A stretch of 64,000 nucleotides of DNA from Shewanella gelidii. GTDB taxonomy: Bacteria > Pseudomonadota > Gammaproteobacteria > Enterobacterales > Shewanellaceae. Below the pieces are notes generated by a model. That model saw only the letters and a program-made list of their open reading frames with translations. It was not told the origin of the DNA and made no database searches. The stretch lies in contig NZ_BMPZ01000001.1 in the NCBI RefSeq assembly GCF_014647855.1, forward strand, positions 620,001-684,000, written 5' to 3'. Numbering within the stretch: the stretch's first letter is position 1; each line of letters begins with the position of its first letter. Shown piece after piece: positions 44,544 to 54,222 of the stretch. A program made the position numbers and the translations under genes.

Positions 44544-45922
44544 AACTCGCTAGAAACATACTCATTGTCGACGATGAAGCCGCATGGCTCCGCACGCTTT
44601 CAATCACGCTCAACCGTCTAGTTCCTGAAGCCATTATTGACTCATGTGTAGACAGCCGCCAGGTGATGAGCCGACTCGCGGGCGCAGACTATGCATTGGT
44701 GCTATTAGACTTAACGATGCCGTTTCATTCAGGAGAGCAATTGCTTGACTCGATTAGAAGCGAGAGCCCCAATACACGGGTGATTATTGTTACGGGCGTC
44801 AATGAAGTCGACACCGCTGTCCGCTGCATTAAAAACGGAGCCTACGACTACTTCATTAAAACCGATGATGTTGAAGACCTCGCCAATACCGTGCGTCGTG
44901 CGCTCGAAGTCGTCGGACTGGAACGGAACTATCACCGCATTAAAGAACGCTTTTTAAGCCGTACCTTAGCGGAACCACAAGCCTTTAATAACATTCTCAC
45001 CTGTGAGCCCGCATTACTGGATCAGTTCCGCTATCTAGAAGCGGTTGCCTACAGTCCAGAGCCTATCCTATTAATTGGTGAAGCCGGTACCGGCAAGAAC
45101 GAATTTGCCAAATCTTGTCACCAGCTGTATAGCCCAGATGCGCCATTTGTGACGATTAACCTTGCTGGATTATCCAGTGAAACCATTGAGCTTAAACTAT
45201 GTGGTCGCATGAGCTTACAGCAAGACCCAAGTGTAAAATCTCAAGCAGGCTTGCTCCATCAAGTGGGTGAAGGTGTGCTCTACTTAAATGAGATTAATGC
45301 GCTACCACTGGATGCTCAGGCTCGAATATTGGATATCATTGAGCAACGAGAATATTCACCGATTGGTAGTGATCAAATCTATCCCGTGAACTGTAAAATT
45401 CTAGCATCAACGCAAATTGATCTGTTGCCATTAAATCAACAAGGTAAGTTCCGCAAAGACCTGCTATACCGCTTGCGAACGCATAAAATAAACCTGCCAC
45501 CACTACGTTATCGCCAGTTAGATATCGCAATGTTGATCAATCACTTCATTCAACTTGCTGCTGAAGAAATTGGGACCGATGCTCCGCTGCAACCCCGAGA
45601 GCTCGCACAGCAAATTTCAGGATATAAGTTCCCAGGTAACCTACACGAGCTCAAAGGTATGGTGTTTGATGCCGTTAGCCGAAGTAATGGTATCCAACTC
45701 AATATTTCTCCATTTATGGAAGCGATAAAAGAGCACAAAGAGCTGAATGGAGATACGCCGGATAACTTAGTGTTCCCGCAAAGTTTACCAACCTTGTCGG
45801 AAATGAATCGAGCATTGATTGAAGAAGCCTTGAATCGAACGGCCCATAACCAAACGGCAGCTGCGCAAATGCTTGGCATCAGCCAAAGCGCCCTCAGTCG
45901 CCGCATTACCAAAGATAAATAA
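44540..45922 (+). CDS. NtrC-like response regulator without GAFTGA loop
   Basis: 460 residues: receiver domain (about 1-120; phospho-Asp in ALVLLDLTMP, Lys in FIKTDD), AAA+ domain (about 150-385) and Fis-type helix-turn-helix (about 415-460; NQTAAAQMLGISQSALSRR). The Walker A region is GEAGTGKNEF. Where sigma-54 activators have ELFGHEKGAFTGA this has KLCGRMSLQQDPSVKSQAG, so the sigma-54-contact loop is missing, and the Walker B Asp is Asn (LYLNEI, normally LFLDEI). It is thus probably a sigma-70-style regulator, like TyrR. GTG start overlaps the kinase stop (GTGA). A terminator follows. Confidence 0.87.
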   Translation: MKLARNILIVDDEAAWLRTLSITLNRLVPEAIIDSCVDSRQVMSRLAGADYALVLLDLTMPFHSGEQLLDSIRSESPNTRVIIVTGVNEVDTAVRCIKNGAYDYFIKTDDVEDLANTVRRALEVVGLERNYHRIKERFLSRTLAEPQAFNNILTCEPALLDQFRYLEAVAYSPEPILLIGEAGTGKNEFAKSCHQLYSPDAPFVTINLAGLSSETIELKLCGRMSLQQDPSVKSQAGLLHQVGEGVLYLNEINALPLDAQARILDIIEQREYSPIGSDQIYPVNCKILASTQIDLLPLNQQGKFRKDLLYRLRTHKINLPPLRYRQLDIAMLINHFIQLAAEEIGTDAPLQPRELAQQISGYKFPGNLHELKGMVFDAVSRSNGIQLNISPFMEAIKEHKELNGDTPDNLVFPQSLPTLSEMNRALIEEALNRTAHNQTAAAQMLGISQSALSRRITKDK

Positions 45923-45971
45923 CGGCTCAAAATTAGCGCACCCTATAATAACAATAGTGATTGCTCCCCAT

Positions 45972-46003
45972 AAAAAAGGCCAATTTACATTGGCCTTTTT
46001 TAA
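45972..46003. terminator. Bidirectional terminator
   Basis: AAAAAAGGCCAAT, short loop TTAC, ATTGGCCTTTTTT. Serves the regulator gene and the leftward condensin-like operon. Confidence 0.88.
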
Positions 46004-46049
46004 TGGGTTTGCGAAGTTGAATTCCGCTCAAACCACTATTCAAGCTAAG

Positions 46050-47267
46050 CTATGCAAGCCAAAGCTCAACATCACGAATAATAAAGTTCCCGCTAAAATC
46101 GGGGTGCGGCTCACCTTGAGGTTCAAGTTCAAAGTAGCGTCGATGTTCCTCCGATAAACCATCATATTCACCAATCACTTGATACAACCAGCTTTCAGTA
46201 TCCCAAGGCAATTGTTGCTGTTGATGATAACTCAGTGCCGATTGGCTTCTACCCGTATCAATCACTTGGCAAAAATACTCTTCAACCGCAAGCTTCAATG
46301 GATTATCTGGGATGTCAAAGTCTTCCGCTTGTTCTAACGAAACCGCTGAACTCTCCAGTGGTTGATGGGGGAGCACACTGCGACTAATGCTCTTAACTTT
46401 AGAAACCAACGCCAATAACTCTGCTTCTTGGGTGGTATTTCTAACGTCAACAGCGGCTGGTTTCAACAAACCTTCCGCACGATTAAATAGTTGCGGCACC
46501 TTATTGTGCGCCACATGATCCACAGGGCGGTAGTCAGGGTGTAAATTATTGTAGAGCAACCAACCTTTCAGTAATCGCGTTCGGCCGCGGATCTGCCTAA
46601 AGCGACCAAGCAGCTCAAGTAAGCGGCCTTGTACCACGCTGAGTTCTTGAGTGCAGTCACTTAAGCTCTCTTGCAGCGTAGTAACAAGTAATCGTCTTAA
46701 CTCTCGAATATCCCCTGCAATCTCTGCCAGCTCGCTAAACTGAAACAGTTCCAAACCGTTGAGCAATTCAGAGACTTGGCTTTGCGCTAACTCATTTTCT
46801 CGGATCTTCGCCGTCAAACTGCCAACATAACCAAACTCATTATTAATTCGGCTCCACAGCACTCGAATCGAATAACGTAAACTATCGGTAAAACTGTACA
46901 CATGCTCACTGAGATCGGCTAAATACGCCTCAGCGGCACCATAATCGGTGTGCTCACGTGCTTCTTTATAGTGATTGGCTAACGTTTTAATCGTGGCAAG
47001 CGAAGAACCAACATTGGCATCAATCTGCCGATTGCGTTCGTCGCTTAAACTCTCTTCTAATAAGGCGCGAATTGAACGTTTAAGACGAAGTTCACTCTCT
47101 GGATCTGGCCGCCATAAAATGCCACTCTGCGTCAGCTTTTCCATCACCACGGGATCCCGACCGTCTTCCGATATCGATCCCGCTAGATAAGCATCCATCA
47201 CCAAATCGGCATGTCGTGCAAGCTGTTTGAATAGCTTTACCCCTGCGTGATGTAGGTTACTGCTCAT
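46050..47267 (-). CDS. Third gene of condensin-like operon (MksF/kleisin-like candidate)
   Basis: 405 residues, mostly helical, soluble. The N-terminal ~100 residues look like a compact winged-helix-like domain (LTQSGILWRPDPESELRLKRSIRALLEESL). The middle (about 110-260) is a long amphipathic helical region, expected for a kleisin-type subunit bridging two SMC heads. The C-terminal ~60 residues are compact, ending FIIRDVELWLA. Role is inferred from position and size, as MksF is about this length; no clear sequence match was seen. Its ATG overlaps the stop of the preceding gene by 4 nt. Confidence 0.65.
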   Translation of the reverse strand: MSSNLHHAGVKLFKQLARHADLVMDAYLAGSISEDGRDPVVMEKLTQSGILWRPDPESELRLKRSIRALLEESLSDERNRQIDANVGSSLATIKTLANHYKEAREHTDYGAAEAYLADLSEHVYSFTDSLRYSIRVLWSRINNEFGYVGSLTAKIRENELAQSQVSELLNGLELFQFSELAEIAGDIRELRRLLVTTLQESLSDCTQELSVVQGRLLELLGRFRQIRGRTRLLKGWLLYNNLHPDYRPVDHVAHNKVPQLFNRAEGLLKPAAVDVRNTTQEAELLALVSKVKSISRSVLPHQPLESSAVSLEQAEDFDIPDNPLKLAVEEYFCQVIDTGRSQSALSYHQQQQLPWDTESWLYQVIGEYDGLSEEHRRYFELEPQGEPHPDFSGNFIIRDVELWLA

Positions 47268-47932
47268 AGCAAGTCCTTTTGGCTCGCGGTTTCTGCTTGC
47301 GCTTCTAAACTCAAGCCTTCGGTCTCATCAATAAAACGGATCACTTCGTATAGGTAATCAATTTTACCTGTCGCGATATAAATCTGTTTCTCACTATTTG
47401 GGCGTGATAGATAACCAAGCTCTAGTAAACGTTTAAAAATCAGTTTTATTTGTGCTTCACTTTGACTACTCGTAGAGCCAAATAGCCGATAATGACTTAA
47501 CTTTGCAAGCTGCTCCTTAAAAGCTGGTGTTTCATCAATGCGAGCTTGCAATTCAATCAAACGAATTGCGGCGCCTTCAGTTAAAGGCGCATCTTGACCG
47601 CTTGCTTCTTGGACTAAAACCAGCCATTCCACTAATGGTACGAGACCATTGCAGATATCTCTAAACTGAGACGAAATAACCTTACGTTCTGACTCTCCGA
47701 GGTGGAGGTAGCCGCAGAAAAAGACCTCGCCTTCGCCTGCACTGGCTAATGTTCGGTTGATTTGATTGAGAAACTGCTCAATATAATTGCGTGTGCTACC
47801 GCTCTTCAGCGCTCGCCACCCTTCTTCATCGGTGGTTCGACAAATAAACTCCCCCTGCAAAAGGCGCTCAATCAATAGGCTCGTTGCTTGGTGCGGGGTC
47901 GCTGAGCTTTGACTCTGTTGAATATCTGACAT
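47264..47932 (-). CDS. Second gene of condensin-like operon (MksE/KITE-like candidate)
   Basis: 222 residues, soluble. Probable winged-helix units are seen near IKLIFKRLLELGYLSRPNS and QIYIATGKIDYLYEVIRFI, the pattern expected of MukE/MksE/KITE proteins that sit on the kleisin. Its start ATG overlaps the ATPase stop (TAATG) and its own stop overlaps the next start, so the three products are made in coupled amounts. Assignment is by operon position, length and fold impression. Confidence 0.6.
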   Translation of the reverse strand: MSDIQQSQSSATPHQATSLLIERLLQGEFICRTTDEEGWRALKSGSTRNYIEQFLNQINRTLASAGEGEVFFCGYLHLGESERKVISSQFRDICNGLVPLVEWLVLVQEASGQDAPLTEGAAIRLIELQARIDETPAFKEQLAKLSHYRLFGSTSSQSEAQIKLIFKRLLELGYLSRPNSEKQIYIATGKIDYLYEVIRFIDETEGLSLEAQAETASQKDLL

Positions 47933-50900
47933 TACACGACTTCCTTATCCACACGTTGACCAAGCTTGGCTGCAATTGGGTTCACCTTGGGCTTAACCAC
48001 CTGAAGTTTGCGAGTTTGCTTGTTAATGATATAGCGGTTACTAAATAAATTAAGCACGTCTGACTCTGGGTTCGGAAAAGCGCCGAGTACGGAAATGTTA
48101 TTATTCTCACAAGCATCAAAAATTTTCTTTACGTTGCCATGATGCAAAGTGCCTAACTCATCGATCGGCCAATGAATGGTGACGTCGGCTCGCCCCCTGA
48201 GCAAACGGGTAAACGCGAGGAGGAATTTACATAAAATCAAATAGGCCATGCCATGACTTGAAGACTCATTCAACTGACGATCGGTACGGATCACCAGATC
48301 GCTCTCACCTTCTTTCAACCTGAGTTCAATTTCGAGTAGTTTCGCCACACCGCCCGATAAAGCGGCGCGGCCAATAATATCCAGCGCTCTGCGCATGCTC
48401 GTGGTATAGCTTTCATCGGGCAAGCCAGTAAAGCCATCAGCTTTCCAGCGTTCAAAGGCATTTACAAACTGCTCTAATTCAGGCCAAAACTCGAGCTCAC
48501 TAATACGAGAGCGAATTTTAACAGCCGACTCTGATACACCATCAAGGAATAGCTCTTCGCCAACCTCATGGGTGATCCGGGCGCTTTGACTAGCAATACG
48601 ACGGTCAATATCAGCGAGTACATCATAAAAAGCAGTGAGATCGACGCCGAATATTCGCCCTTGCTCGCGAAGCGCTGTCATCGATTGCGGCACCATAACA
48701 TTGAGAAGCTTCTCAAGCTGGGGGACGAGCTTGCGATAATCTAATAAGGGGATCCCTTTATCGGTAAGATAACTCGACTCTTCCCGTGCACGCTCCCACG
48801 TTTCAGCCAGACTGGAGCCTGACTTGCTCGCGATGACACTATCAAAATGTTCCACATACTGCTTCACCGAGCCCATTAAGTAGTCTCGTTTCAGCAGCAG
48901 TTCTTCACCTTGGCGTAAGCGCTCACCTAAATGGCCTTGGGCTTGCTCTGTGCTGGCTGATAGCTTTAGTTCCGCTAACTTGCGCATAACACTGCGCAGC
49001 TTGGTCAAGTTTTCTGAAGACTCAACCTGTGCAGCATCAGATTGTTTACGCGCACTTTCAAGCCGCTTGCGCTCCGCTTTCATTTGGTGAGTTGCCGCTT
49101 GTAGCTGCTGCTCTAAATCACCCACAGCAAGTTTTAATTCGCTGAGCTTTTCTTGCAGCTTAGGCTTACGTTGCATCCAAGTATGTTGGTACCAATCATC
49201 GTATCGAAGCACATCACTGCGACGTTGTTCAGTTTGGCTAATTTGCGTTTCTAACTGGCGTATTTCACCTTTCAAGGCAATAATTTTGTCTTCATCGACG
49301 CCACGAGACTTCAACTCATTTTTATACCAAGTTTCACATGCTTTTTGCTCGGTTTTAGCATTGCTACGGCGCTGTTCAATGTTGCTTTTTAATTGAGCAA
49401 GTTGGCTTTCAATGGCGCCGACGACTTCTTGCCAGTGGGCATTTTTCTCCATTCGCGCTTCTAGTGCTTGCTCTTTTTGTTCTTCAAGCCAAGCCTGATG
49501 TTGCGTGAGAATTTGCTTTTGCTGGGATTCTATCTGCACTAAGCTTTGTCGCGCGGCTTGCTTGCGATCGGATAAAGCTTGATTAACTTTCTCTTTTTCC
49601 GCGCGTTTTTCTTCGAATAAACGTCGAGAATCTTCTCTGCTATTTTTATAAGCAGTTCGAGCAACCGTCAGCTCTCGATTCATTTGGTCTAACGCGGTAT
49701 TGAGAGCAATCAGTTGCGACTCGGCCTCTGATTGCAGTGTTTGTGCATGATGCAAATTTGTTTCTGCTGTCGCGAGTGACTGTCGAAGATCTTGCTCAGA
49801 GCGGGCATATTCCGGCAATTCAATGGCTTTGAGATCAAGGAGAACGCTATAGAGTGACGTTTGCTGTGCTTGGGTCAAGCTTTGCGCCAGATGTGGATGA
49901 AGATCTGAACGATACAATAAATCAGGGTGGATCACCTTACCCAGACTTTGCTCCCACTCAGGTATTTCTTTGCGTAAAAACTCCAATAAGGTGTGCGACT
50001 GCGGAAATAGGATCTGCTGCAGTTCTTCTACCTGAGTTTGACGTTCAGTCACTCTTAGGCTGGCAAGTCGCAAGTTTTCATTGGCTTGGTCACGTTGGGC
50101 TTTTAGTTTTCTTTCTTCGCGAGTGAAGCGTTCGACTTTGTCATCACAAGCTTGTTGCTCCTCTTCAGCCAACGTAATACGCTCATCAAACACTTCAAGC
50201 GCAAGCTTCTCTTCCGACGTGTAAGTTAGGTTATCGATTTGCAACTGATGGGTTTGCGCTGACAATTTTAGCTCATAGTCTTGCTCACGATATTGCTGCT
50301 TCTGAGCTTCAGCTTGCTCTCGCCATTGTTGCTCAAGTTTCGCCATATCTTCTTGCGCAAGCGCTTTTTGTTTATCTTTAGCTTCATGCAGGCTTTCTTG
50401 TTCTTGATGCAGTTTTTCAAGCTCTCGATGCAATTGCTCTGCAATTTTACTACGACGTGCGTTGTAAGCGGCCTCCACATCCTGATGCTGCTCGGTCTGT
50501 AATTTATGACGCTCGTTTAAGTTTTCAAGATCGCTGCGCCAATTCGGCAGCTGCTCCAGATTAAGCTTTGCTTGCTCAATATCCGCATCAAGAAACGCAT
50601 AATGCTGGCCTTCAATGGTATCGAGCTCGTCTTCAATCGCTGAAACATCACTCCGTGCAGCCGACAACTCACCATTGAGATAATCCCGTTGCTCTTTCCA
50701 ACCCTCATCCAGTTGTTTTAGCGCCAAATTATGTTGTTTAGATTCGCTTTGACTCAGCTCCTGACGCGCCACTTCGGTGCTCTCATCTTCACGATAACCT
50801 TGGGCTAATGAGGCAAGTCTTAGTTCAGCACTTTGTAGCTGATTAAATTCCTGTTCTAGCTTTTCAAATTCTGGACGAATTTCTTCAAAACCCTGAATTA

Positions 50901-51618
50901 ACTGACTTTCACGGATCCATGCTTCAACCCGCTGCGGGTTAATTCTCGAACTGGGTGGGTTAACGCCGTCTTCTTCAAGAATGGCCGCAATCATGGACTT
51001 GACCGTTTCCATTTTGCCCTCTTTCGAGTGCACAGCTTTGGCAAGTTTTTCTATATGCCGCAGTGAATGCTCGGCATCGCATAATGAAAATTGTCGTGCA
51101 TACTGGCGCAGTTCACTGCGATTACCGCCTGTACCTTGTAAAGCTCGATCATTCTGGATAATCGCACGAAACTCTCGGGTATTAAGAAGATTGGTGTGTG
51201 CCACTCCCCCGCGCTTCATAAACCTTCCGAGTTCGGCCATGGTTAAACAGGAAATTTGGTCACCCTGTTGAGACTTAATATAATCCGACAGTTCAAAGCC
51301 TTTGGCGATAAATCGATAGTTCACGCCCTTGCCATCTCCGGCCGAAGCAAGCACCGCCTGATATAACAAACCATCAGCTTTGGTATATTCATAAATGATA
51401 TAGCTAGATTCATGGGGCAAATACCATCGCTCGAAACTATCCCGTGTCGAAGGCACGACACGACTTGGATATTCGCCATAGAAAACCGGCACCAAGCGCT
51501 GCAATGTTGTTTTACCGGAGGCATTGGTGCCACAAATATTGGTGTGCCCATTCAAGGCCAATTCTACGACGCCCGGTAAGTGGGTATCGATCAGCACAAT
51601 ACGGATCAAGCTAGACAT
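47932..51618 (-). CDS. SMC-like ATPase, DUF3584 type, first gene of a condensin-like operon
   Basis: 1228 residues. Walker A GTNASGKT at 30-37 follows the opening IRIVLIDTHLPGVVELALNG; this beginning matches the DUF3584 (PF12128) ATPases as I know them. About 700 residues of coiled coil follow on either side of a compact hinge-like middle (LYRSDLHPHLAQSL region). The C-terminal head has an ABC-type signature (SSSHGMAYLILCKFLLAF) and Walker B (VTIHWPIDELGTL). ATG at 51618 is chosen because AAGGA is 6 nt upstream; an earlier in-frame start would add ten residues. First of three coupled genes; no TOPRIM nuclease gene (JetD/MksG) lies nearby. Confidence 0.85.
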   Translation of the reverse strand: MSSLIRIVLIDTHLPGVVELALNGHTNICGTNASGKTTLQRLVPVFYGEYPSRVVPSTRDSFERWYLPHESSYIIYEYTKADGLLYQAVLASAGDGKGVNYRFIAKGFELSDYIKSQQGDQISCLTMAELGRFMKRGGVAHTNLLNTREFRAIIQNDRALQGTGGNRSELRQYARQFSLCDAEHSLRHIEKLAKAVHSKEGKMETVKSMIAAILEEDGVNPPSSRINPQRVEAWIRESQLIQGFEEIRPEFEKLEQEFNQLQSAELRLASLAQGYREDESTEVARQELSQSESKQHNLALKQLDEGWKEQRDYLNGELSAARSDVSAIEDELDTIEGQHYAFLDADIEQAKLNLEQLPNWRSDLENLNERHKLQTEQHQDVEAAYNARRSKIAEQLHRELEKLHQEQESLHEAKDKQKALAQEDMAKLEQQWREQAEAQKQQYREQDYELKLSAQTHQLQIDNLTYTSEEKLALEVFDERITLAEEEQQACDDKVERFTREERKLKAQRDQANENLRLASLRVTERQTQVEELQQILFPQSHTLLEFLRKEIPEWEQSLGKVIHPDLLYRSDLHPHLAQSLTQAQQTSLYSVLLDLKAIELPEYARSEQDLRQSLATAETNLHHAQTLQSEAESQLIALNTALDQMNRELTVARTAYKNSREDSRRLFEEKRAEKEKVNQALSDRKQAARQSLVQIESQQKQILTQHQAWLEEQKEQALEARMEKNAHWQEVVGAIESQLAQLKSNIEQRRSNAKTEQKACETWYKNELKSRGVDEDKIIALKGEIRQLETQISQTEQRRSDVLRYDDWYQHTWMQRKPKLQEKLSELKLAVGDLEQQLQAATHQMKAERKRLESARKQSDAAQVESSENLTKLRSVMRKLAELKLSASTEQAQGHLGERLRQGEELLLKRDYLMGSVKQYVEHFDSVIASKSGSSLAETWERAREESSYLTDKGIPLLDYRKLVPQLEKLLNVMVPQSMTALREQGRIFGVDLTAFYDVLADIDRRIASQSARITHEVGEELFLDGVSESAVKIRSRISELEFWPELEQFVNAFERWKADGFTGLPDESYTTSMRRALDIIGRAALSGGVAKLLEIELRLKEGESDLVIRTDRQLNESSSHGMAYLILCKFLLAFTRLLRGRADVTIHWPIDELGTLHHGNVKKIFDACENNNISVLGAFPNPESDVLNLFSNRYIINKQTRKLQVVKPKVNPIAAKLGQRVDKEVV

Positions 51619-51887
51619 GTTATTCCTTATCCAAACCTTGTCATTCATGCACGGAATTATCCGTGAAATTCAAGGCATAGACTCAACAGAAAGATAAAAA
51701 TTGCCAATAGGTTAATAGATGCAATCTATATAGGCAATTACCCCCAAGCAAAGGGCAATATTAGCGGAAAATTGAAGCAAAAAGAGCAGGGAGAATGCAC
51801 AAATTGTACAAAAATTAGCACATTTGAGACGTGGAACGCTGACATCTCAGCAAGAAATGTCAGCGATAGATGAAAACGGAATGAAGT

Positions 51888-52589
51888 TTACAGCTTGCGA
51901 GACTCATAAAGGTCACACAAACCTTGTATTTTCTCTTCGCATAATGGACGCAAGCCACTCATCACCAGTGTTTTTTCGCCCGTTCCCACAAGCTTCCCAT
52001 CACTGTGAAGCTCAAAACTAAGCGTGACGTCACCGCGTTTGCCATCCACTGCCAACTTTTGGTCGACCAAGGTTAATTCAACTTGATCAAATTCAAGCGT
52101 ATTCAGATCGAAAGACATACTTTCGTAAATCACCAATGGACGCGCTGGATTGATCATCACTTGATGTTGTTTCATCAGTGGTACCAATACATGGATAAAG
52201 TTCAGACCAGAAAATGCAACATAACTGCGGATAAACGATTCAATTTGAGTCTGGCAAAATGCGACTTCACCTTGGCGCTCTACGCTCAGATAAAGCTTGT
52301 CGTTGTTGTCGCGAATATCAAATGCTTCATTGACAGGATCAGGGAATTGCAGCTGAACGCCGGTACCCACCATACCTGCAAAACTAAAACGCATTTTTTG
52401 GCTTAGCCCATATTCACCGAGCACTAGGGAAAAGAGCAAATCTCCTGGCACACAAAAGCGTTTTGCACCCACATCATGGATTGGGTTGTAGTCTTGCGCG
52501 ACACCTTTGGCGAAATCACTGGCTTGCTCTTGGGTAATGCTAATCGCTTGATTTTGTTTTTGGTAGTAAGAGGCTAAAAAAGTATTCAC
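51888..52589 (-). CDS. DUF3581 family protein
   Basis: About 233 residues. The segment AKGVAQDYNPIHDVGAKRFCVPGDLLFSLVLGEYGLS resembles MaoC-like hot-dog folds, and the protein matches the DUF3581 family known from Shewanella and Vibrio relatives. Function unknown. The longest frame begins at 52673 with an odd hydrophobic stretch, while the family starts with short NTF/SxYxQ-type sequence, so GTG at 52589 is preferred. Read toward the condensin-like operon, with 270 bp in between. Confidence 0.75.
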   Translation of the reverse strand: MNTFLASYYQKQNQAISITQEQASDFAKGVAQDYNPIHDVGAKRFCVPGDLLFSLVLGEYGLSQKMRFSFAGMVGTGVQLQFPDPVNEAFDIRDNNDKLYLSVERQGEVAFCQTQIESFIRSYVAFSGLNFIHVLVPLMKQHQVMINPARPLVIYESMSFDLNTLEFDQVELTLVDQKLAVDGKRGDVTLSFELHSDGKLVGTGEKTLVMSGLRPLCEEKIQGLCDLYESRKL

Positions 52590-52810
52590 GCGGAGATAGA
52601 TCCAACAGTTAAAAATAAACGCGCAGTCTATCTCAAAAAGCGACTTAAACTCACCCGATGAGTTAAAAAACACGCAAAAAAACGTGCTTAGTCTTAGCTA
52701 GTTCAATAAAAACAAACCATTACACTCACATCTTTTTTACATCAAATACCATGAAGATTTGTGAGCCGCTCAACAAAATTTAGTACAACATGACGCATAT
52801 CGATAATCTA

Positions 52811-52829
52811 AGTGAGAATTGTTTGCATT
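52811..52829. promoter_or_regulatory. Possible Fur box upstream of the porin gene
   Basis: TGAGAAT-T-GTTTGCA at 52813-52827 matches the TGATAAT-N-ATTATCA core at 10 of 14 positions, preceded by GATAAT at 52802-52807. It lies about 65 bp before the porin start. Moderate match only. Confidence 0.4.
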
Positions 52830-52895
52830 CCCATGCGCAGATGTTAAGCTTCTGGGCAATTTATACCGACTAACAATAAAATTCGGAAAATGATG

Positions 52896-54074
52896 ATGAA
52901 AAAAACACTTCTTGCAAGCACACTATTCGCTTTATTTGCTAGCCAAACCGCAGTAGCAGATACAGAAACCCAAGAGCTACGTAAAGTTATCGAACAACAG
53001 CAAAAAGTCCTTGCTGAACTAGAGCGTCGCCTAGAACAAACTGAGCAACGCGTTGAATCAACTGCTGACGTAGTAGAGCAAACTGCTGCGAAAACATCTT
53101 CAACGACGATTGGTGGTTATGGTGAACTTCACTACAACAACATCAAGAACAATCTGAATGACAGCACCAAAAAAGAATTTGATTTCCATCGTTTCGTACT
53201 GTTCTTTGGTCATGAGTTCAATGACACAACCCGCTTCTTCTCTGAATTAGAAGTTGAGCATTCACTTGCGGGTGAAGGCAAAAATGGTGAAGTTGAAGTA
53301 GAGCAAGCTTACATTGAGCATGACTTCAGCCAAAACGCTTCAGGTAAAGCCGGTTTATTCTTAATGCCTGTTGGTATCATGAACGAGACCCACGAGCCAG
53401 ATACGTTCTACGGTGTTGAACGTAACCCTGTCGAGAAAAACGTTATACCAGCCACGTGGTGGGAAGCCGGTCTTGCACTGAACTATCAAGCAGCTCCTGG
53501 CCTTGGTTTTGATTTTGGCGTGACTTCAGGTCTTAACGTCCCAACTGAAGGTAGCAAAGCCTACAATATCCGTAGCGGTCGTCAAAAGGTTTCAAACGCT
53601 AAAGGTGATGACTTAGCTTACACCGGTCGCGTGAAGTACACTGCGATCCCAGGCCTAGAACTTGCTGCATCTGCACAGTACCAAAGCGACCTAACTCAAG
53701 GTGCCGCAAGCGACACTGCATCTGCGGTTATGCTGACTGCCCATGCGATATACAGCATTGAAGATTTCACCGTAAAAGCTTTATACGCTCAGTGGGATAT
53801 CGACGGAGCAGATGCTGAAGCATTAGGTCGTGACGAGCAAAACGGTTATTACATCGAGCCTTCTTACCGCATCTCTCCAGAGTTCGGTGTATTTGCTCGC
53901 TACAACGAGTATGACAACGCAGCTGGTAACAGCGATGATACCAAAGTGACGCAAACCAACGTGGGCTTGAACTACTGGTTACACGAGCATGTTGTCTTGA
54001 AAGCAGATTGGGAACAGCTTGGCGGCTCAAAAGATTCAGACGGGTTTAACCTAGGTGTTGGTTATCAGTTCTAA
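52896..54074 (+). CDS. Outer-membrane porin
   Basis: About 392 residues: signal peptide (KKTLLASTLFALFASQTAVAD), a short coiled coil (about 22-60, EQQQKVLAELERRLEQTEQR) that may trimerise or touch peptidoglycan, then a beta-barrel starting TTIGGYGELHYNN and ending in aromatic YQF. The class resembles OprO/P-style or general marine porins; substrate unknown. Three ATG codons in a row occur; the third (52896) has the best spacing from GGA. A terminator follows, and FMN-binding and PepSY genes are read in the same direction. Confidence 0.87.
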   Translation: MKKTLLASTLFALFASQTAVADTETQELRKVIEQQQKVLAELERRLEQTEQRVESTADVVEQTAAKTSSTTIGGYGELHYNNIKNNLNDSTKKEFDFHRFVLFFGHEFNDTTRFFSELEVEHSLAGEGKNGEVEVEQAYIEHDFSQNASGKAGLFLMPVGIMNETHEPDTFYGVERNPVEKNVIPATWWEAGLALNYQAAPGLGFDFGVTSGLNVPTEGSKAYNIRSGRQKVSNAKGDDLAYTGRVKYTAIPGLELAASAQYQSDLTQGAASDTASAVMLTAHAIYSIEDFTVKALYAQWDIDGADAEALGRDEQNGYYIEPSYRISPEFGVFARYNEYDNAAGNSDDTKVTQTNVGLNYWLHEHVVLKADWEQLGGSKDSDGFNLGVGYQF

Positions 54075-54100
54075 GACTGACGACACTTAAAGTCAAAGCA

Positions 54101-54130
54101 GGGAGTGCTATTTCGATAGCGCTCCTTTTT
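54101..54130 (+). terminator. Terminator after the porin gene
   Basis: GGAGTGCTAT, a UUCG-type tetraloop, ATAGCGCTCC, then TTTTT. One non-Watson-Crick position. Possibly incomplete, since the next genes lie close on the same strand. Confidence 0.85.
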
Positions 54131-54222
54131 CGCTTTTTATTACCGAAGCAAATGTGGGCAACAAAACCGCATTGATTCACAAAGGCATGGACAGGCCTGA
54201 ACCACTTTTAGAGAGAAATTTG

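Noticed and set aside
46050..51618. Classification as a Wadjet (JetABCD) defence system
   Set aside because: No JetD nuclease gene nearby, gene order reversed, and the ATPase start resembles DUF3584 rather than JetC. Left as condensin-like of unknown role.
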